In this document: piece after piece, positions 53,958-63,309 of the stretch | How the letters are laid out: every line of letters begins with the position of its first letter | Numbering within the stretch: position 1 is the stretch's first letter | Source: Rubrivirga sp. SAORIC476 | GTDB lineage: Bacteria; Bacteroidota; Rhodothermia; Rhodothermales; Rubricoccaceae | Assembly: GCF_002283555.1 (NCBI RefSeq) | Contig: NZ_MVOI01000015.1 | Location: 124,001-188,000 of the forward strand | Direction of reading: 5' to 3' | Length of the DNA: 64,000 nucleotides | Program-made: the position numbers and the translations under genes | The notes under the pieces: generated by a model | The model's input: only the letters and a program-made list of their open reading frames with translations | Told to the model about the DNA's origin: nothing | The model's database searches: none

Positions 53958-55382
53958 TCAGGGCACCAGCAACGCCAGCAGCCCCAGCGCGGAGAGCGGC
54001 CCGACGATGCCCGCGCGGAAGACGCGCCCCTCGAAGTCCGTCGTGTCGAGGTCGATCCGCTGTTTCCACCGCGCCAGGATGGCCGCCGAGGCGGCGGTCG
54101 CGAGCAGCGCGAGCGCCACGATGGCGAGCGTCAGCAGGATGGGCCGATCGGGGACCGGCGCCCCGCCCTCGGCCTCCCCCGCCACGCGGACCGCCCAAAC
54201 GCGGAGCCACACCACCAGCAGCACCGGCCCGACGCCCACCAGGGTCGCGCGCCACGCCGCGCGCCACGCGAGTTGCCCGACGCTCCACTCCGGCCGCGCG
54301 ACCCGCATCCGGTCGACCCCCAGAAAGGAGAACGTGACGGCCCAGGCGAGGGCGTACGGGAAGAGCAGTTCGAGGTCCAGCGCGCTCGACACCAGCAGCC
54401 ACAACACCCCCACCGACGACACGCTGAACACGTTGTGCGCCGTGTGCGGGCGCCGGCTGGGATCGTGCGGAAGGCCATCCGCTTCGCGAGCGGCGGGCCA
54501 CACGCGCGTGTAGAGGAGGTACACCAGCACCGGCGGCAGCAGCCACGCCGTCCCCCCCAGCGCCCATGCGAGGTAGCCGACCAGCACGGCCCCGAAGACC
54601 CCCGCGCCGCCGACCGTCGTCTCGCGCCGCATCGACGACGCGAGCAGGATCAGCAGCAGCATCACCACGGCGTGGCCCGCCAGCAGCGGCGCCGGGAACG
54701 TCAGCAGACGCATCAGGATGGCGACCGTGCCGAGCGGGAGGAACAGGTTGTCGAGCCCGCGCCACGACACCGCTTCCACGATGGTCGCCAGGGCCGCCGC
54801 GATGGCCGCGATCCAGAGCCCCTCTACCCGACCGACAGGCGTGAAGAGCACCAGGGGCACATGGACGCACAGAAACGCCAGCACCGCGAACGCCGCTGTG
54901 CCCTCACGGCTCTTCGGCCCCTCCACGGTCGAGTACGCAGTCTGCCCCATCCGCACGCCGACGAGCGCAGCCAGCGGCCCCGCGACGCCGAGCAGCAGCA
55001 GCGGGATCGTGTAGAGCACCGGCGAGTCGCCCACGAACAGGTACAGGCCACACACGGCGACCGGGAAGCAGAGGTCCCCCACCGACGGCTGGTCCGAGAC
55101 GTGGAGGACGCCCCCGAGCGCGTCGCGGACCGTCGGCACCATCCGGATCGCCAGCATCGTCCCCACGCCGAGCACGGCGAGCGCGATGACCGGCCAGTCG
55201 GCATCGAACAGCCACGGAAACGTGAGCGCGACCGCGCTCATGGACGCGTGCAGGATCTCGCGCGTCACCTCCGGCGCCAGCCGACGCACCACCTGGAGCC
55301 GACGCAGCGCGACCAGGGTCAGCACCAGCGTAACGAGCACGGCGACCACCGTCAGCCCGACCGGGAGCACCGACGCCGTCAC
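53958..55382 (-). CDS. CTP-dependent lipid kinase-like membrane protein (dolichol/phytol kinase fold)
   Basis: 474 residues with about 12 membrane helices, using the GTG at 55382; the start is uncertain. VRMGQTAYSTVEGPKSREGTAAFAV matches the loop of phytol kinase/dolichol kinase/CDP-diglyceride synthetase proteins (GPKSxEG signature), which use CTP to phosphorylate isoprenoid alcohols. The protein is roughly twice the length of phytol kinases, so a second membrane half of unknown role is present. It diverges from the amidohydrolase operon. Confidence 0.75.
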   Translation of the reverse strand: MTASVLPVGLTVVAVLVTLVLTLVALRRLQVVRRLAPEVTREILHASMSAVALTFPWLFDADWPVIALAVLGVGTMLAIRMVPTVRDALGGVLHVSDQPSVGDLCFPVAVCGLYLFVGDSPVLYTIPLLLLGVAGPLAALVGVRMGQTAYSTVEGPKSREGTAAFAVLAFLCVHVPLVLFTPVGRVEGLWIAAIAAALATIVEAVSWRGLDNLFLPLGTVAILMRLLTFPAPLLAGHAVVMLLLILLASSMRRETTVGGAGVFGAVLVGYLAWALGGTAWLLPPVLVYLLYTRVWPAAREADGLPHDPSRRPHTAHNVFSVSSVGVLWLLVSSALDLELLFPYALAWAVTFSFLGVDRMRVARPEWSVGQLAWRAAWRATLVGVGPVLLVVWLRVWAVRVAGEAEGGAPVPDRPILLTLAIVALALLATAASAAILARWKQRIDLDTTDFEGRVFRAGIVGPLSALGLLALLVP

Positions 55383-55546
55383 GCCATCGCTGGCCAGAGC
55401 CAGGACATCGACCGGAGGCCGACTGGGAGCATGGCTGGAGTCATGTGCGATCGATGGCGTCGCACAAGGTAGCCCGCTCCCCGACCGGGGAGGGCCCACG
55501 AACCCGTGCCGCCCGGCCGCGTAGGCCTCAGCCCCTCTCCGACACC

Positions 55547-56332
55547 ATGTCTGCCCCGTTCTCGATCACCGTCGGCCCTGGCGCCCTCGTCGCCACCGCC
55601 GTCCACGACGGCCACGCGATCCACCCGGAGACGCTCCCCCACGTCTCCCTGCCCGACGCCGAGCGGCTCCGCGAGGAAGACCCGTTCACGGGCCGACTGA
55701 CGGACGTCGCGCCGACGCGCGTCGTCGGCGGGCGCTCCCGCTTCGAGGTCGACCTGAACCGCCCCCGCGACCGCGCCGTCTACCGCACCCCCGACGACGC
55801 CTGGGGCCTGCAGGTGTGGATGGACACCGTCCCAGACGCCGTCGTCGCCCGCTCTCTGGCTCTCTACGACGCGTTCTACACCGCCCTGGGCGACCTGCTC
55901 CGGCTCAAGATCGAGGAGCACGGGTCGGTCGTCGTATACGACCTCCACACCTACAACCACCGCCGGGACGGCCCGGATGGCCCCGTAGCCAAGCCGGAGG
56001 GGAATCCCGAGGTCAACCTCGGCACGGGGACGCTCGACCGGGAGCGCTGGGGCGCCCTGGTGGACGGGTTCATGGCCGACCTCAGAGAGGGTGCCGCCCA
56101 GGCCGGCCTCCCCGACCTGGACGTACGCGAGAACGTCAAGTTCGAGGGGGGTCACGTGTCACAGTGGATCCACGAGACGTTCGGGAGCGATGCATGCGTG
56201 CTGGCGGTGGAGTTCAAAAAGACGTTCATGGACGAGTGGAGCGGGGAGCTCGACGAGGGCCACCTCGGGCAACTTCGCGAGGCCCTCGCCCACACCGTCC
56301 CCGGCGTGCTCGCCGCCCGGTCGGCGTCGTGA
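55547..56332 (+). CDS. N-formylglutamate amidohydrolase family protein
   Basis: 261 residues. A zinc amidohydrolase/carboxypeptidase-like fold: RFEVDLNRPRDRAVY, VVVYDLHTYNHRRDG and KFEGGHVSQWIHETFG supply the conserved acid and His residues. Family members release formate from N-formylglutamate in histidine breakdown, but no hut genes are nearby. Its stop overlaps the next gene's GTG (GTGA), forming a set with the QEGLA peptidase and the ATP-grasp ligase. Confidence 0.9.
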   Translation: MSAPFSITVGPGALVATAVHDGHAIHPETLPHVSLPDAERLREEDPFTGRLTDVAPTRVVGGRSRFEVDLNRPRDRAVYRTPDDAWGLQVWMDTVPDAVVARSLALYDAFYTALGDLLRLKIEEHGSVVVYDLHTYNHRRDGPDGPVAKPEGNPEVNLGTGTLDRERWGALVDGFMADLREGAAQAGLPDLDVRENVKFEGGHVSQWIHETFGSDACVLAVEFKKTFMDEWSGELDEGHLGQLREALAHTVPGVLAARSAS

Positions 56333-58200
56333 CGGCAGACGCCCTCCGGCGTGTGCTCCGTACCGGCTTGGACGCGGGGAGGCCCGTCCGCCTCGACCTG
56401 GGCGGCCTCGGGACCGTGTTCGTGGATCACGCCGTCCCGATCCTGGCCGTCCACCGGTGCCCCGGCGGTGCCACCGGCGACCCGGCCCTGGACGCCCGCG
56501 CGGCCTGCGACCAGGCTCATCAACTCGTCACGACCCAGCCCGCCTACGTCCTCACCTCTGACCCCGACCCCGGCGCTGCGCGCGAGACCGTCCGCATCGT
56601 CGCCGAGGCGCTGGAGGCTGCCTGTGGCGGGCTCCTGCTGGTCGAGGTCTGGTCGCCGCTCGACGATGCCCACGACGACGACGTCGACCCGTTCGACCGC
56701 GCGCCGGGGTTCACGATCTACACCTCCGAGGATGGCCCACCGGCCGAGGCGGTCGACGCGCTGTGCGACGCGCTGTCGGGGATCGAGGAAGCGGGTCAGG
56801 GAGCCAGCGTGGACCACGTGGTGACCCCGACCGTGGCACCGCCCGGCCTTCCGCCCCTGGACCGGCCCCATACCATCGGGCTCGCCGTCGACGCCATCTT
56901 CCACAACGCTCGCGACGACGAGTTCTACCCGCGTGTGCTGGCCCACCTGCGCGAGAGGATCGCGCCGGCGCTGCGCCAGGCTGCCGCCGACGCGACTCAG
57001 GTCTCCCCGACCATGCTGGCGCGCACGGCGCTGGAGCCTGCCGCCGTGGAGGTGGACCGGGGCCTCTCGGATGTCGCCCGCTCGTTCGGCTTCCTCCTCC
57101 AGGTGACGCCCGTCAACACCGACGCTGCCTGGGACGACTTCAAGGGGGGGGGCTGCGAGCACGCCCCGGAGCTGCTCTATCGTCCGCTCACGTTCGACCC
57201 CGACCAGGCCCGGCGCGACCTGTTCGCTCTGCCTCTCGACGACGTGGAGGACCCGGTCGTGGAAGGTCTGCTGCGCGAGTGCCGCGACGAGCTCGCGTCG
57301 CACGTCCGGATGGTGCTCGACATCGACACGCCCCAGTTCCTGCCCGAGAGCCTGCGCGTCTTCGGCGCCCCCGACGACGACCTGATCGACCTGGCGCACC
57401 GCGTCGTCTCGGCCGTCGACGCCCGGCCTCGACGCACGACGGGCCAGGAGACGGTCGGCGCGACCGTGTTCGCCGCTCAGGCGCGGGCTCAGTTGGAGGC
57501 CTACCATACGCTCTCCGAGCACGTCCCTGTCACTGTCGACATCCGCCAGGATCTGCCGAGCAGCCTGATGGTGTCGAGCGGCGAGCTGCTGATCGGCGCC
57601 CGGTACCAGGTCTCCGAGGCGCGCGTCGCCCCGCTGCTGGCGCACGAGATCGGCACGCACGTGCTGACGTACGCCAACGGCTGCGCCCAGTCGATCGAGC
57701 AGTTCCGCCATGGGCTGGCGGGGTACGAGGACCTTCAGGAGGGGCTGGCCGTCTTCGCCGAGTGGCTCGTGGGCGGCCTGACCGGCGGGCGGTTCCGGAC
57801 CCTGGCTGCGCGCGTGCTCGGTGCCCGCGCCGTGGCCGACGGGGCCGAGTTCGTGGACACGTACCGGCTGCTGAGACGTGACGCGGGCCTGAGCGAGCGC
57901 GGCGCGTTCGGCGTGGCCGTCCGGCTCCACCGCGGCGGCGGGCTGACCAAGGACATGGTGTACCTGCGCGGCCTGCGCGACCTGCTCCGCCACCTCGCCG
58001 AGGGCGGCCCGTTCCGGGCGCTGTTCGCGGGCAAGATGGCCCTCCGCCACCTCGACGCCGTCGCCGACCTGACCGACCGGGGCATCCTGCGCCCCCCACG
58101 ACTTCTTCCCCTTCACCTCGACGACCCCTCTGCGGTCGCCCGCCTCGGCCGTGCCCGCGACGGACTGACGGTCACCGACCTCCTCTCCCCAGACGCGTAG
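56329..58200 (+). CDS. QEGLA-motif (DUF1704/TIGR02421) metallopeptidase, MATCAP-like
   Basis: 623 residues with a GTG start. The metallopeptidase motif is His439-Glu440-x3-His444 (HEIGTH), followed by the family name motif QEGLA at 470-474, supplying a further Glu. TIGR02421 proteins are annotated as flavohemoglobin expression modulators; the same DUF1704 domain forms the eukaryotic MATCAP tubulin carboxypeptidases. A likely function is carboxypeptidase trimming of a peptide or protein tail. Coupled to the upstream amidohydrolase; the ligase follows after 29 bp. Confidence 0.9.
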   Translation: MTADALRRVLRTGLDAGRPVRLDLGGLGTVFVDHAVPILAVHRCPGGATGDPALDARAACDQAHQLVTTQPAYVLTSDPDPGAARETVRIVAEALEAACGGLLLVEVWSPLDDAHDDDVDPFDRAPGFTIYTSEDGPPAEAVDALCDALSGIEEAGQGASVDHVVTPTVAPPGLPPLDRPHTIGLAVDAIFHNARDDEFYPRVLAHLRERIAPALRQAAADATQVSPTMLARTALEPAAVEVDRGLSDVARSFGFLLQVTPVNTDAAWDDFKGGGCEHAPELLYRPLTFDPDQARRDLFALPLDDVEDPVVEGLLRECRDELASHVRMVLDIDTPQFLPESLRVFGAPDDDLIDLAHRVVSAVDARPRRTTGQETVGATVFAAQARAQLEAYHTLSEHVPVTVDIRQDLPSSLMVSSGELLIGARYQVSEARVAPLLAHEIGTHVLTYANGCAQSIEQFRHGLAGYEDLQEGLAVFAEWLVGGLTGGRFRTLAARVLGARAVADGAEFVDTYRLLRRDAGLSERGAFGVAVRLHRGGGLTKDMVYLRGLRDLLRHLAEGGPFRALFAGKMALRHLDAVADLTDRGILRPPRLLPLHLDDPSAVARLGRARDGLTVTDLLSPDA

Positions 58201-58229
58201 GACCTCCTCGCGGCCCCCTCCCCACGCCC

Positions 58230-59270
58230 ATGCGCATCGCCTTCCTGATCAACTCCTACGACACGGAGAAAGCCGTCTACACCACGACGCGCCTCGCACT
58301 CGCCGCCCACAAGGCCGGCCACGACGTGCTCTATCTATCGGTCGAGGACTTCATCTGTGACCCCGACGAGACCATGCGCGTTCGCGTGCGGCGACCCGGC
58401 GGGACTTATAAGACCACCAAGACCTTCTGGGCAGGCGTCCACGACGACGGCGTCGAGGAGCGGATGGCGGTCGAGGAGATCGACGCGCTCCTGCTCCGCA
58501 ACGACCCTGCCGACGACGCCTCCGCCCGCCCGTGGGCCCAGTCGGCCGGCATCGTGTTCGGGCAGATGCTCGCTCGCCGGGGCGTGATCGTGCTCAACGA
58601 CCCCGACGGGCTGGCGAAGGCCGTCAACAAGGTCTACTTCCAGCGCTTCCCGCAGGAGGTGCGGCCCAAGACGCTCGTCACCCGTCACGCCGACGACGTG
58701 CGGCGGTTCATCGACGACCACGGCGGGGACGCCGTCATCAAGCCGTTCCAGGGCTCGGGCGGCGAGGGCGTGTTCGTGGTCCGGGGCGACGACAAGGCGA
58801 ACCTCAACCAGATCATCGATGCGGTCTGCACGAGCGGCTACATGGTGGTCCAGGAGTTCCTCGCCGAGGCGGCCGGGGCCGACACCCGGATGTACCTCGT
58901 CAACGGCGAGCCCCTCGTGCAGGACGGCGTTTATGCGGCGTTCCGCCGCGAAGGTCAGGGCGACGACGTGCGGAGCAACATCAGCGCGGGCGGCCAGGTC
59001 GCGAAGGCGGAGATCGGGGAGCGCGAACTCGAGATCGCCGAGATGGTCCGTCCCCAGTTGGTCCAGGACGGCATGTTCCTGGTCGGCCTCGACATCGCGG
59101 GCGGCATCTTGCTCGAAGTGAACGTGTTCAGCCCCGGCGGCATCGGCGGCATCGAGAAGACGACCGGCGTGGACTTCGCACCGGCCATCATCGAGGCCAT
59201 CGACCGCAAGGTGCGGGCCAAGGGGCGCTACACCCAGCACTTCTCGAACGTCACGCTGGCGACCCTGTAG
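58230..59270 (+). CDS. ATP-grasp ligase, glutathione synthetase-like
   Basis: 346 residues. The ATP-grasp core is shown by VIKPFQGSGGEGVFVV (glycine-rich loop), MVVQEFLAEAAGADTRMYLVNGEP and LVGLDIAGGILLEVNVFSPGG (metal-binding Glu/Asn). The N-terminal MRIAFLINSYDTEKAVYTT matches GshB-type proteins. It probably forms a peptide bond with an amino acid at a carboxyl group. No gshA is adjacent, and the operon partners suggest a substrate other than glutathione. A perfect hairpin terminator follows. Confidence 0.92.
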   Translation: MRIAFLINSYDTEKAVYTTTRLALAAHKAGHDVLYLSVEDFICDPDETMRVRVRRPGGTYKTTKTFWAGVHDDGVEERMAVEEIDALLLRNDPADDASARPWAQSAGIVFGQMLARRGVIVLNDPDGLAKAVNKVYFQRFPQEVRPKTLVTRHADDVRRFIDDHGGDAVIKPFQGSGGEGVFVVRGDDKANLNQIIDAVCTSGYMVVQEFLAEAAGADTRMYLVNGEPLVQDGVYAAFRREGQGDDVRSNISAGGQVAKAEIGERELEIAEMVRPQLVQDGMFLVGLDIAGGILLEVNVFSPGGIGGIEKTTGVDFAPAIIEAIDRKVRAKGRYTQHFSNVTLATL

Positions 59271-59291
59271 ACGCGCCGCGCCCGAACGGCA

Positions 59292-59334
59292 GCAGGCCCA
59301 CCCCGGACACGGATCGGAGTGGGCCTGCCTTGAA
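59292..59334 (+). terminator. Terminator after the ATP-grasp gene
   Basis: A perfect 10-bp stem (GCAGGCCCAC / GTGGGCCTGC) with a 17-nt loop and a short CTTGAA tail. It closes the three-gene operon. Confidence 0.65.
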
Positions 59335-59459
59335 TCGGAGTTCGCCGTTGGCGAGAGACTCCCAGCCACGGCCGGAGCCGTTGCACAAGGGTAGGCATGG
59401 CCGCCGCCGCCTCCATGACCCCCGACGGCCATTCTGCTAGTGCGCCAGGACTACCGGCC

Positions 59460-59675
59460 TCAATCGCGCCGGAACCGCATGCGGTCGCGCGGGCGGACGC
59501 GGCCCCACGGCTTCCTGTCTACCGCCACCTGTCGCCAGCCCGAGCCCGCCTCGGCGTCCCCGAGCACCACCTCGCCCGACGCGTCGCCGAGGTGGCGGGT
59601 GACCGCGTCCAGGTCGGCCCGTGCGCGGACCATGACGGACGGCTGGCCGGTCGGCTCGATCTCGAACTGGGGCAT
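59460..59675 (-). CDS. Small hypothetical protein
   Basis: 71 residues (MPQFEIEPTGQPSVMVRARA onward) ending in a basic RVRPRDRMRFRRD tail. The pattern is a short beta hairpin plus helix; no family recognised. Codon third-position GC is high, and a CTTCTAGATACG sequence lies 100 bp upstream. It lies between the ATP-grasp terminator and hppD on the opposite strand. Confidence 0.55.
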   Translation of the reverse strand: MPQFEIEPTGQPSVMVRARADLDAVTRHLGDASGEVVLGDAEAGSGWRQVAVDRKPWGRVRPRDRMRFRRD

Positions 59676-59850
59676 GGGCGGGGTGCTCGGGGGCTCTCTC
59701 CACGACCCGCCCTCCCCCCCTGTTCCGGGACGCCGAGCACGCGCGACCGGAAACGCCTCCGGCTGCGCGACGTATCTAGAAGCAGCCCGGAACGAGGGGC
59801 CGGAGTGAGCCGCGCCCCCCGTCAACGGTACGACGATCTCACGACCTCCG

Positions 59851-61089
59851 ATGAGCACGCATCTTTCCTCCGGCGATGGCGCCGGTAGCGCTTCCGACAG
59901 CACCGTCGACATCCTCGACGCCGTCACCACTGAAGCCGCCATGCCCGGCTCGGGCCTGCCGGACCTCACCACCGCCCCCGACGCCGTCGCCCCTGGCGAC
60001 GACTTCCTCCCTCTCAAGGGCACCGACTACGTCGAGTTCTGGGTCGGCAACGCCCGCCAGGCGGCCCACTACTACGCCCATGCGTTCGGCTTTGACGTGA
60101 TCGCCTATCTGGGACCCGAGACGGGCCACCGCGACCGGATGAGCTACCTCGTCACCCAGGGGAAGGTCCGCTTCGTCCTGACCTCGCCCATGGGCCCCGA
60201 GGGCGAGATCGCGGACCACGTCCGCCTCCACGGCGACGGCGTGCGCGACCTCGCGCTCTGGGTCGACGATGCGGTGTCGGCCTTCGAGGAGACGACCAAG
60301 CGTGGCGGCGTGCCCGTCCGCGAGCCCGAGGTACTGGAGGACGAGCACGGCACCGTCACCGTCTCTGCCATCGGCACCTACGGCGACACCATCCACACGT
60401 TCGTGGACCGCTCTGCCTACGACGGCCCCTTCCTGCCCGGCTACGAGGCCATCCAGGACGACTACTTCACGCCCAACCCGGTCGGCCTCAAGTACGTCGA
60501 CCACTGCGTCGGCAACGTGGACCTGGGCGACATGAACAGGTACGTCCAGTACTACGCGGACGTAATGGGCTTCAAAAACCTCATCTCGTTCGACGACCAG
60601 GACATCTCCACCGAGTACACGGCGCTGATGTCGAAGGTGATGTCGAACGGCAACGAGCGGGTCAAATTCCCGATCAACGAGCCCGCCGAGGGCAAGAAGA
60701 AGAGCCAGATCGAGGAGTACCTCGACTTCTACCGCGGCCCCGGCGTGCAGCACATCGCGCTCGCCACCGACAACATCCTGGAGACGGTTTCCAAGCTCCG
60801 CAGCCGCGGCGTCGACTTCCTGACCGTCCCGACGACCTACTACGACGAGCTGACCGAGCGCGTCGGCGAGATCGACGAGGACCTGTCGGAGCTCGCCGAG
60901 TTGGGCATCCTGGTCGACCGCGATCCGGACGGCTACCTGCTGCAGATCTTTACCAAGCCCATCGGCAACCGCCCGACGGTGTTCTTCGAGATCATCCAGC
61001 GCAAGGGGGCCCGCTCGTTCGGCAAGGGCAACTTCAAGGCGCTCTTCGAGGCCATCGAGCGCGAGCAGGAGCGCCGAGGAAACCTCTAA
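59851..61089 (+). CDS. hppD: 4-hydroxyphenylpyruvate dioxygenase
   Basis: 412 residues. Converts 4-hydroxyphenylpyruvate to homogentisate with iron(II) and oxygen, in tyrosine breakdown. Iron ligands are the His in KYVDHCVGN, the His in GVQHIALAT and the Glu in VFFEIIQRKG. The first 50 residues form an acidic extension. hmgA, the next pathway step, follows after 144 bp in the same direction, with a hairpin between. Confidence 0.97.
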   Translation: MSTHLSSGDGAGSASDSTVDILDAVTTEAAMPGSGLPDLTTAPDAVAPGDDFLPLKGTDYVEFWVGNARQAAHYYAHAFGFDVIAYLGPETGHRDRMSYLVTQGKVRFVLTSPMGPEGEIADHVRLHGDGVRDLALWVDDAVSAFEETTKRGGVPVREPEVLEDEHGTVTVSAIGTYGDTIHTFVDRSAYDGPFLPGYEAIQDDYFTPNPVGLKYVDHCVGNVDLGDMNRYVQYYADVMGFKNLISFDDQDISTEYTALMSKVMSNGNERVKFPINEPAEGKKKSQIEEYLDFYRGPGVQHIALATDNILETVSKLRSRGVDFLTVPTTYYDELTERVGEIDEDLSELAELGILVDRDPDGYLLQIFTKPIGNRPTVFFEIIQRKGARSFGKGNFKALFEAIEREQERRGNL

Positions 61090-61233
61090 GGTTCGGGGTT
61101 GAGGGGTTCAGGGTTCAAGTGCTCTGACCTCTCGCCCGGCGACCTGGACTCCGCTCGGCGGGGCTGTGCCGCGGTGTCTCGCATCGCTCCTCCCGTTCGC
61201 CCTTGCGAACCCTGAACCACGAACTCTGAACCC
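61090..61233. repeat. Long intergenic hairpin between hppD and hmgA
   Basis: GGGGTTCAGGGTTCAAG near the left end is complementary to GCGAACCCTGAACCACG near the right end, around a 90-nt centre. The GGGTTCAG word recurs in both arms. It spans the whole gap between the two co-directional genes. Confidence 0.7.
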
Positions 61234-62514
61234 ATGTCTTTTTACGTCCAGCGCGGGCAGATCCCGCCGAAGCGTCACACCCAGTTCCAGCGCCCCGACG
61301 GCGCCCTGTACACCGAGGAAGTCCTCGGCGAGGAGGGCTTCCACGGGATCGGCAGCATCGCCTACCACATCCACCCACCGACGCTGGTCGAAGCGGTCGG
61401 CGAGCCGGAGGACGTGACGGTAGAGTACGCCGAGGAGGCGTTTCTGGCGCACCGCCACTTTCTGGGACCGAAGGTCGAGCCCGGCGGCGACTGGCTGACC
61501 GGCCGCGTGCCCATCATGGGCAACAACGACATCGTGATGTCGATGTGCGTGCCGACGGACGGCATGCCCGAGGACACGTTCTACAAGAACGCGACCCACG
61601 ACGAGCTGATCTACGTCCACGACGGCGAGGGCACGCTCCACACCGTCTTGGGCGACGTCGAGTTTCGGCAGGGCGACTACGTCCACGTGCCGCGGACACT
61701 GATCCACCGGTGGTCCTTCACCGGCGACGTCCAGCCGCGCCTGCTGGTGATGGAGTCGCCCACCGAGTTCCGCCCGCCGAAGCGGTACCGCAACGACATG
61801 GGCCAGCTGCTGGAGCACAGCCCGTACTGCGAGCGCGACTTCCGGCCGCCCGGCGACCCGCCGGCGATCGACCAGGAGGGCCGGTTCACGGTCAAGATTA
61901 AAAAGCACGGCAAGCTCTTCCCATTCGTGTACCGCTACCACCCGTTCGACGTCGTCGGGTGGGACGGCTACATGTACCCGACGGCCTTCTCGATCCACGA
62001 CTTTGAGCCCATCACGGGGCGCATCCACCAGCCGCCGCCGGTCCACCAGACCTTCGAGGCGCGCGGGTTCGTGGTGTGCTCCTTCGTGCCCCGCCTGTTC
62101 GACTACCACCCGGACTCGATCCCGGCGCCGTACAACCACTCGAACATCGACTCGGACGAGGTGCTGTACTACGCCGAGGGCGACTTCATGTCGCGCAAGG
62201 GCATCGGCCGGGGCAGCTTCACGCTCCACCCCGGTGGCATCCCGCACGGCCCGCACCCCGGCACCACCGAGGCGAGCATCGGCGCCAGAGAGACGCACGA
62301 GCTGGCGGTCATGGTGGACACCTTCGCGCCGCTCAAGCTGACCAAGCAGGCGCTCGCCATCGAGTCGCCGGACTACGTGCTGTCCTGGCAACCCGAGAAG
62401 CACGGTCACCCGCTCCCGGACGCGGCCCCCATCCCGCCGGGCGCGACGATCTCGGGCGACGGCGCCGCGGGGGCGCTCCCCGACTCGCCGCCCCTCGACG
62501 CCGCGCGCGGCTGA
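61234..62514 (+). CDS. hmgA: Homogentisate 1,2-dioxygenase
   Basis: 426 residues. Opens the homogentisate ring to maleylacetoacetate using iron(II). The active-site region holds EVLYYAEGDFMSRKG and HPGGIPHGPHPG, with ligands in HG-rich segments, and RYHPFDVVGWDGYMYPTAF is conserved. Downstream maleylacetoacetate isomerase and fumarylacetoacetase genes are not in this window. A perfect 12-bp terminator stem follows. Confidence 0.96.
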   Translation: MSFYVQRGQIPPKRHTQFQRPDGALYTEEVLGEEGFHGIGSIAYHIHPPTLVEAVGEPEDVTVEYAEEAFLAHRHFLGPKVEPGGDWLTGRVPIMGNNDIVMSMCVPTDGMPEDTFYKNATHDELIYVHDGEGTLHTVLGDVEFRQGDYVHVPRTLIHRWSFTGDVQPRLLVMESPTEFRPPKRYRNDMGQLLEHSPYCERDFRPPGDPPAIDQEGRFTVKIKKHGKLFPFVYRYHPFDVVGWDGYMYPTAFSIHDFEPITGRIHQPPPVHQTFEARGFVVCSFVPRLFDYHPDSIPAPYNHSNIDSDEVLYYAEGDFMSRKGIGRGSFTLHPGGIPHGPHPGTTEASIGARETHELAVMVDTFAPLKLTKQALAIESPDYVLSWQPEKHGHPLPDAAPIPPGATISGDGAAGALPDSPPLDAARG

Positions 62515-62542
62515 CCGCCTCGGCACGAACGCTGACGGACCC

Positions 62543-62584
62543 GCGCGGGCCGCTTCCTCCGGGGAGCGGCCCGCGCCCGTTTGT
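62543..62584 (+). terminator. Terminator after hmgA
   Basis: A perfect 12-bp stem (GCGCGGGCCGCT / AGCGGCCCGCGC) with a 10-nt loop, then CCGTTTGT. Confidence 0.8.
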
Positions 62585-62664
62585 CTGCTCCCCAAGGAGA
62601 CGCGGCGTGGCGGGCACCGCGCCGCGCCGCCCTCCGTGAGACGGCTCCCTCTCCCCTCCTCTCC

Positions 62665-63294
62665 ATGACCGTTCTCGTAGCAGGTGCCCACGGCGCCGTC
62701 GGACAGCACGTTGTCCAGATCCTCGCTGAGGCCGGGCACCACGTGCTGGCCCTCATCCGCAATGCCGATCAGAGCGCGCTGCTCCGCACCCTCGGCGGCC
62801 ACCCCATCGTGGGCGACCTCACCGGCGACGTGTCGGACGCCCCCTCGGGATGCGACGCGGTGATCTTCGCGGCTGGCTCTGGCGGAGACGCCGTGGAAGC
62901 GGTGGACCGCGACGGTGCCATCCAGTTGATCGACGCCGCCGTGACGCACAGCGTCCGCCGGTTCGTGATGCTGAGTTCCATCGGCGCCGATGCTCCGGAA
63001 GAGGCCGACCAGCTGCAGGACTACCTCCGCGCCAAGCACGAGGCGGACCAGCACCTTCTCGACAGCGGGCTCACCTACACCATCCTGCGCCCGACGACCC
63101 TCACGAACGGCGCGGGAGTCGGCACGGCTACGTTCGCAGCGTCCCTCGATCTGAAAGAAGGCTCCAGCGAGGTCGCTCGGGAGGACGTGGCTGCGGCACT
63201 CGCCGCCATCGTGACGATCTCGGAGACCGAGCACGCCGTCATCGAGATGACCGCCGGCCCGACCCCGATCCGCGAGGGACTGGCAGCGACCTGA
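62665..63294 (+). CDS. NAD(P)-binding SDR-like protein, YwnB/NmrA type
   Basis: 209 residues. The N-terminal VLVAGAHGAVGQHVVQIL is an atypical-SDR dinucleotide motif (GAxGxVG). FVMLSSIGADAPEE and YLRAKHEADQHLLDSGLTYTILRP are characteristic of the YwnB/YhfK-type NAD(P)H-binding family, with Lys in YLRAKHEAD. A substrate is not known; such proteins may be redox sensors. A long hairpin follows. Confidence 0.92.
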   Translation: MTVLVAGAHGAVGQHVVQILAEAGHHVLALIRNADQSALLRTLGGHPIVGDLTGDVSDAPSGCDAVIFAAGSGGDAVEAVDRDGAIQLIDAAVTHSVRRFVMLSSIGADAPEEADQLQDYLRAKHEADQHLLDSGLTYTILRPTTLTNGAGVGTATFAASLDLKEGSSEVAREDVAAALAAIVTISETEHAVIEMTAGPTPIREGLAAT

Positions 63295-63309
63295 TCCTCC
63301 GAAACGAGA

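Noticed and set aside
59851-62514. Complete tyrosine catabolic operon
   Set aside because: Only hppD and hmgA are present. No maleylacetoacetate isomerase or fumarylacetoacetase gene lies in the window.
61108-63234. 708-codon minus-strand frame opposite hmgA and the SDR gene
   Set aside because: It overlaps two well-supported plus-strand genes and has no recognisable domain.
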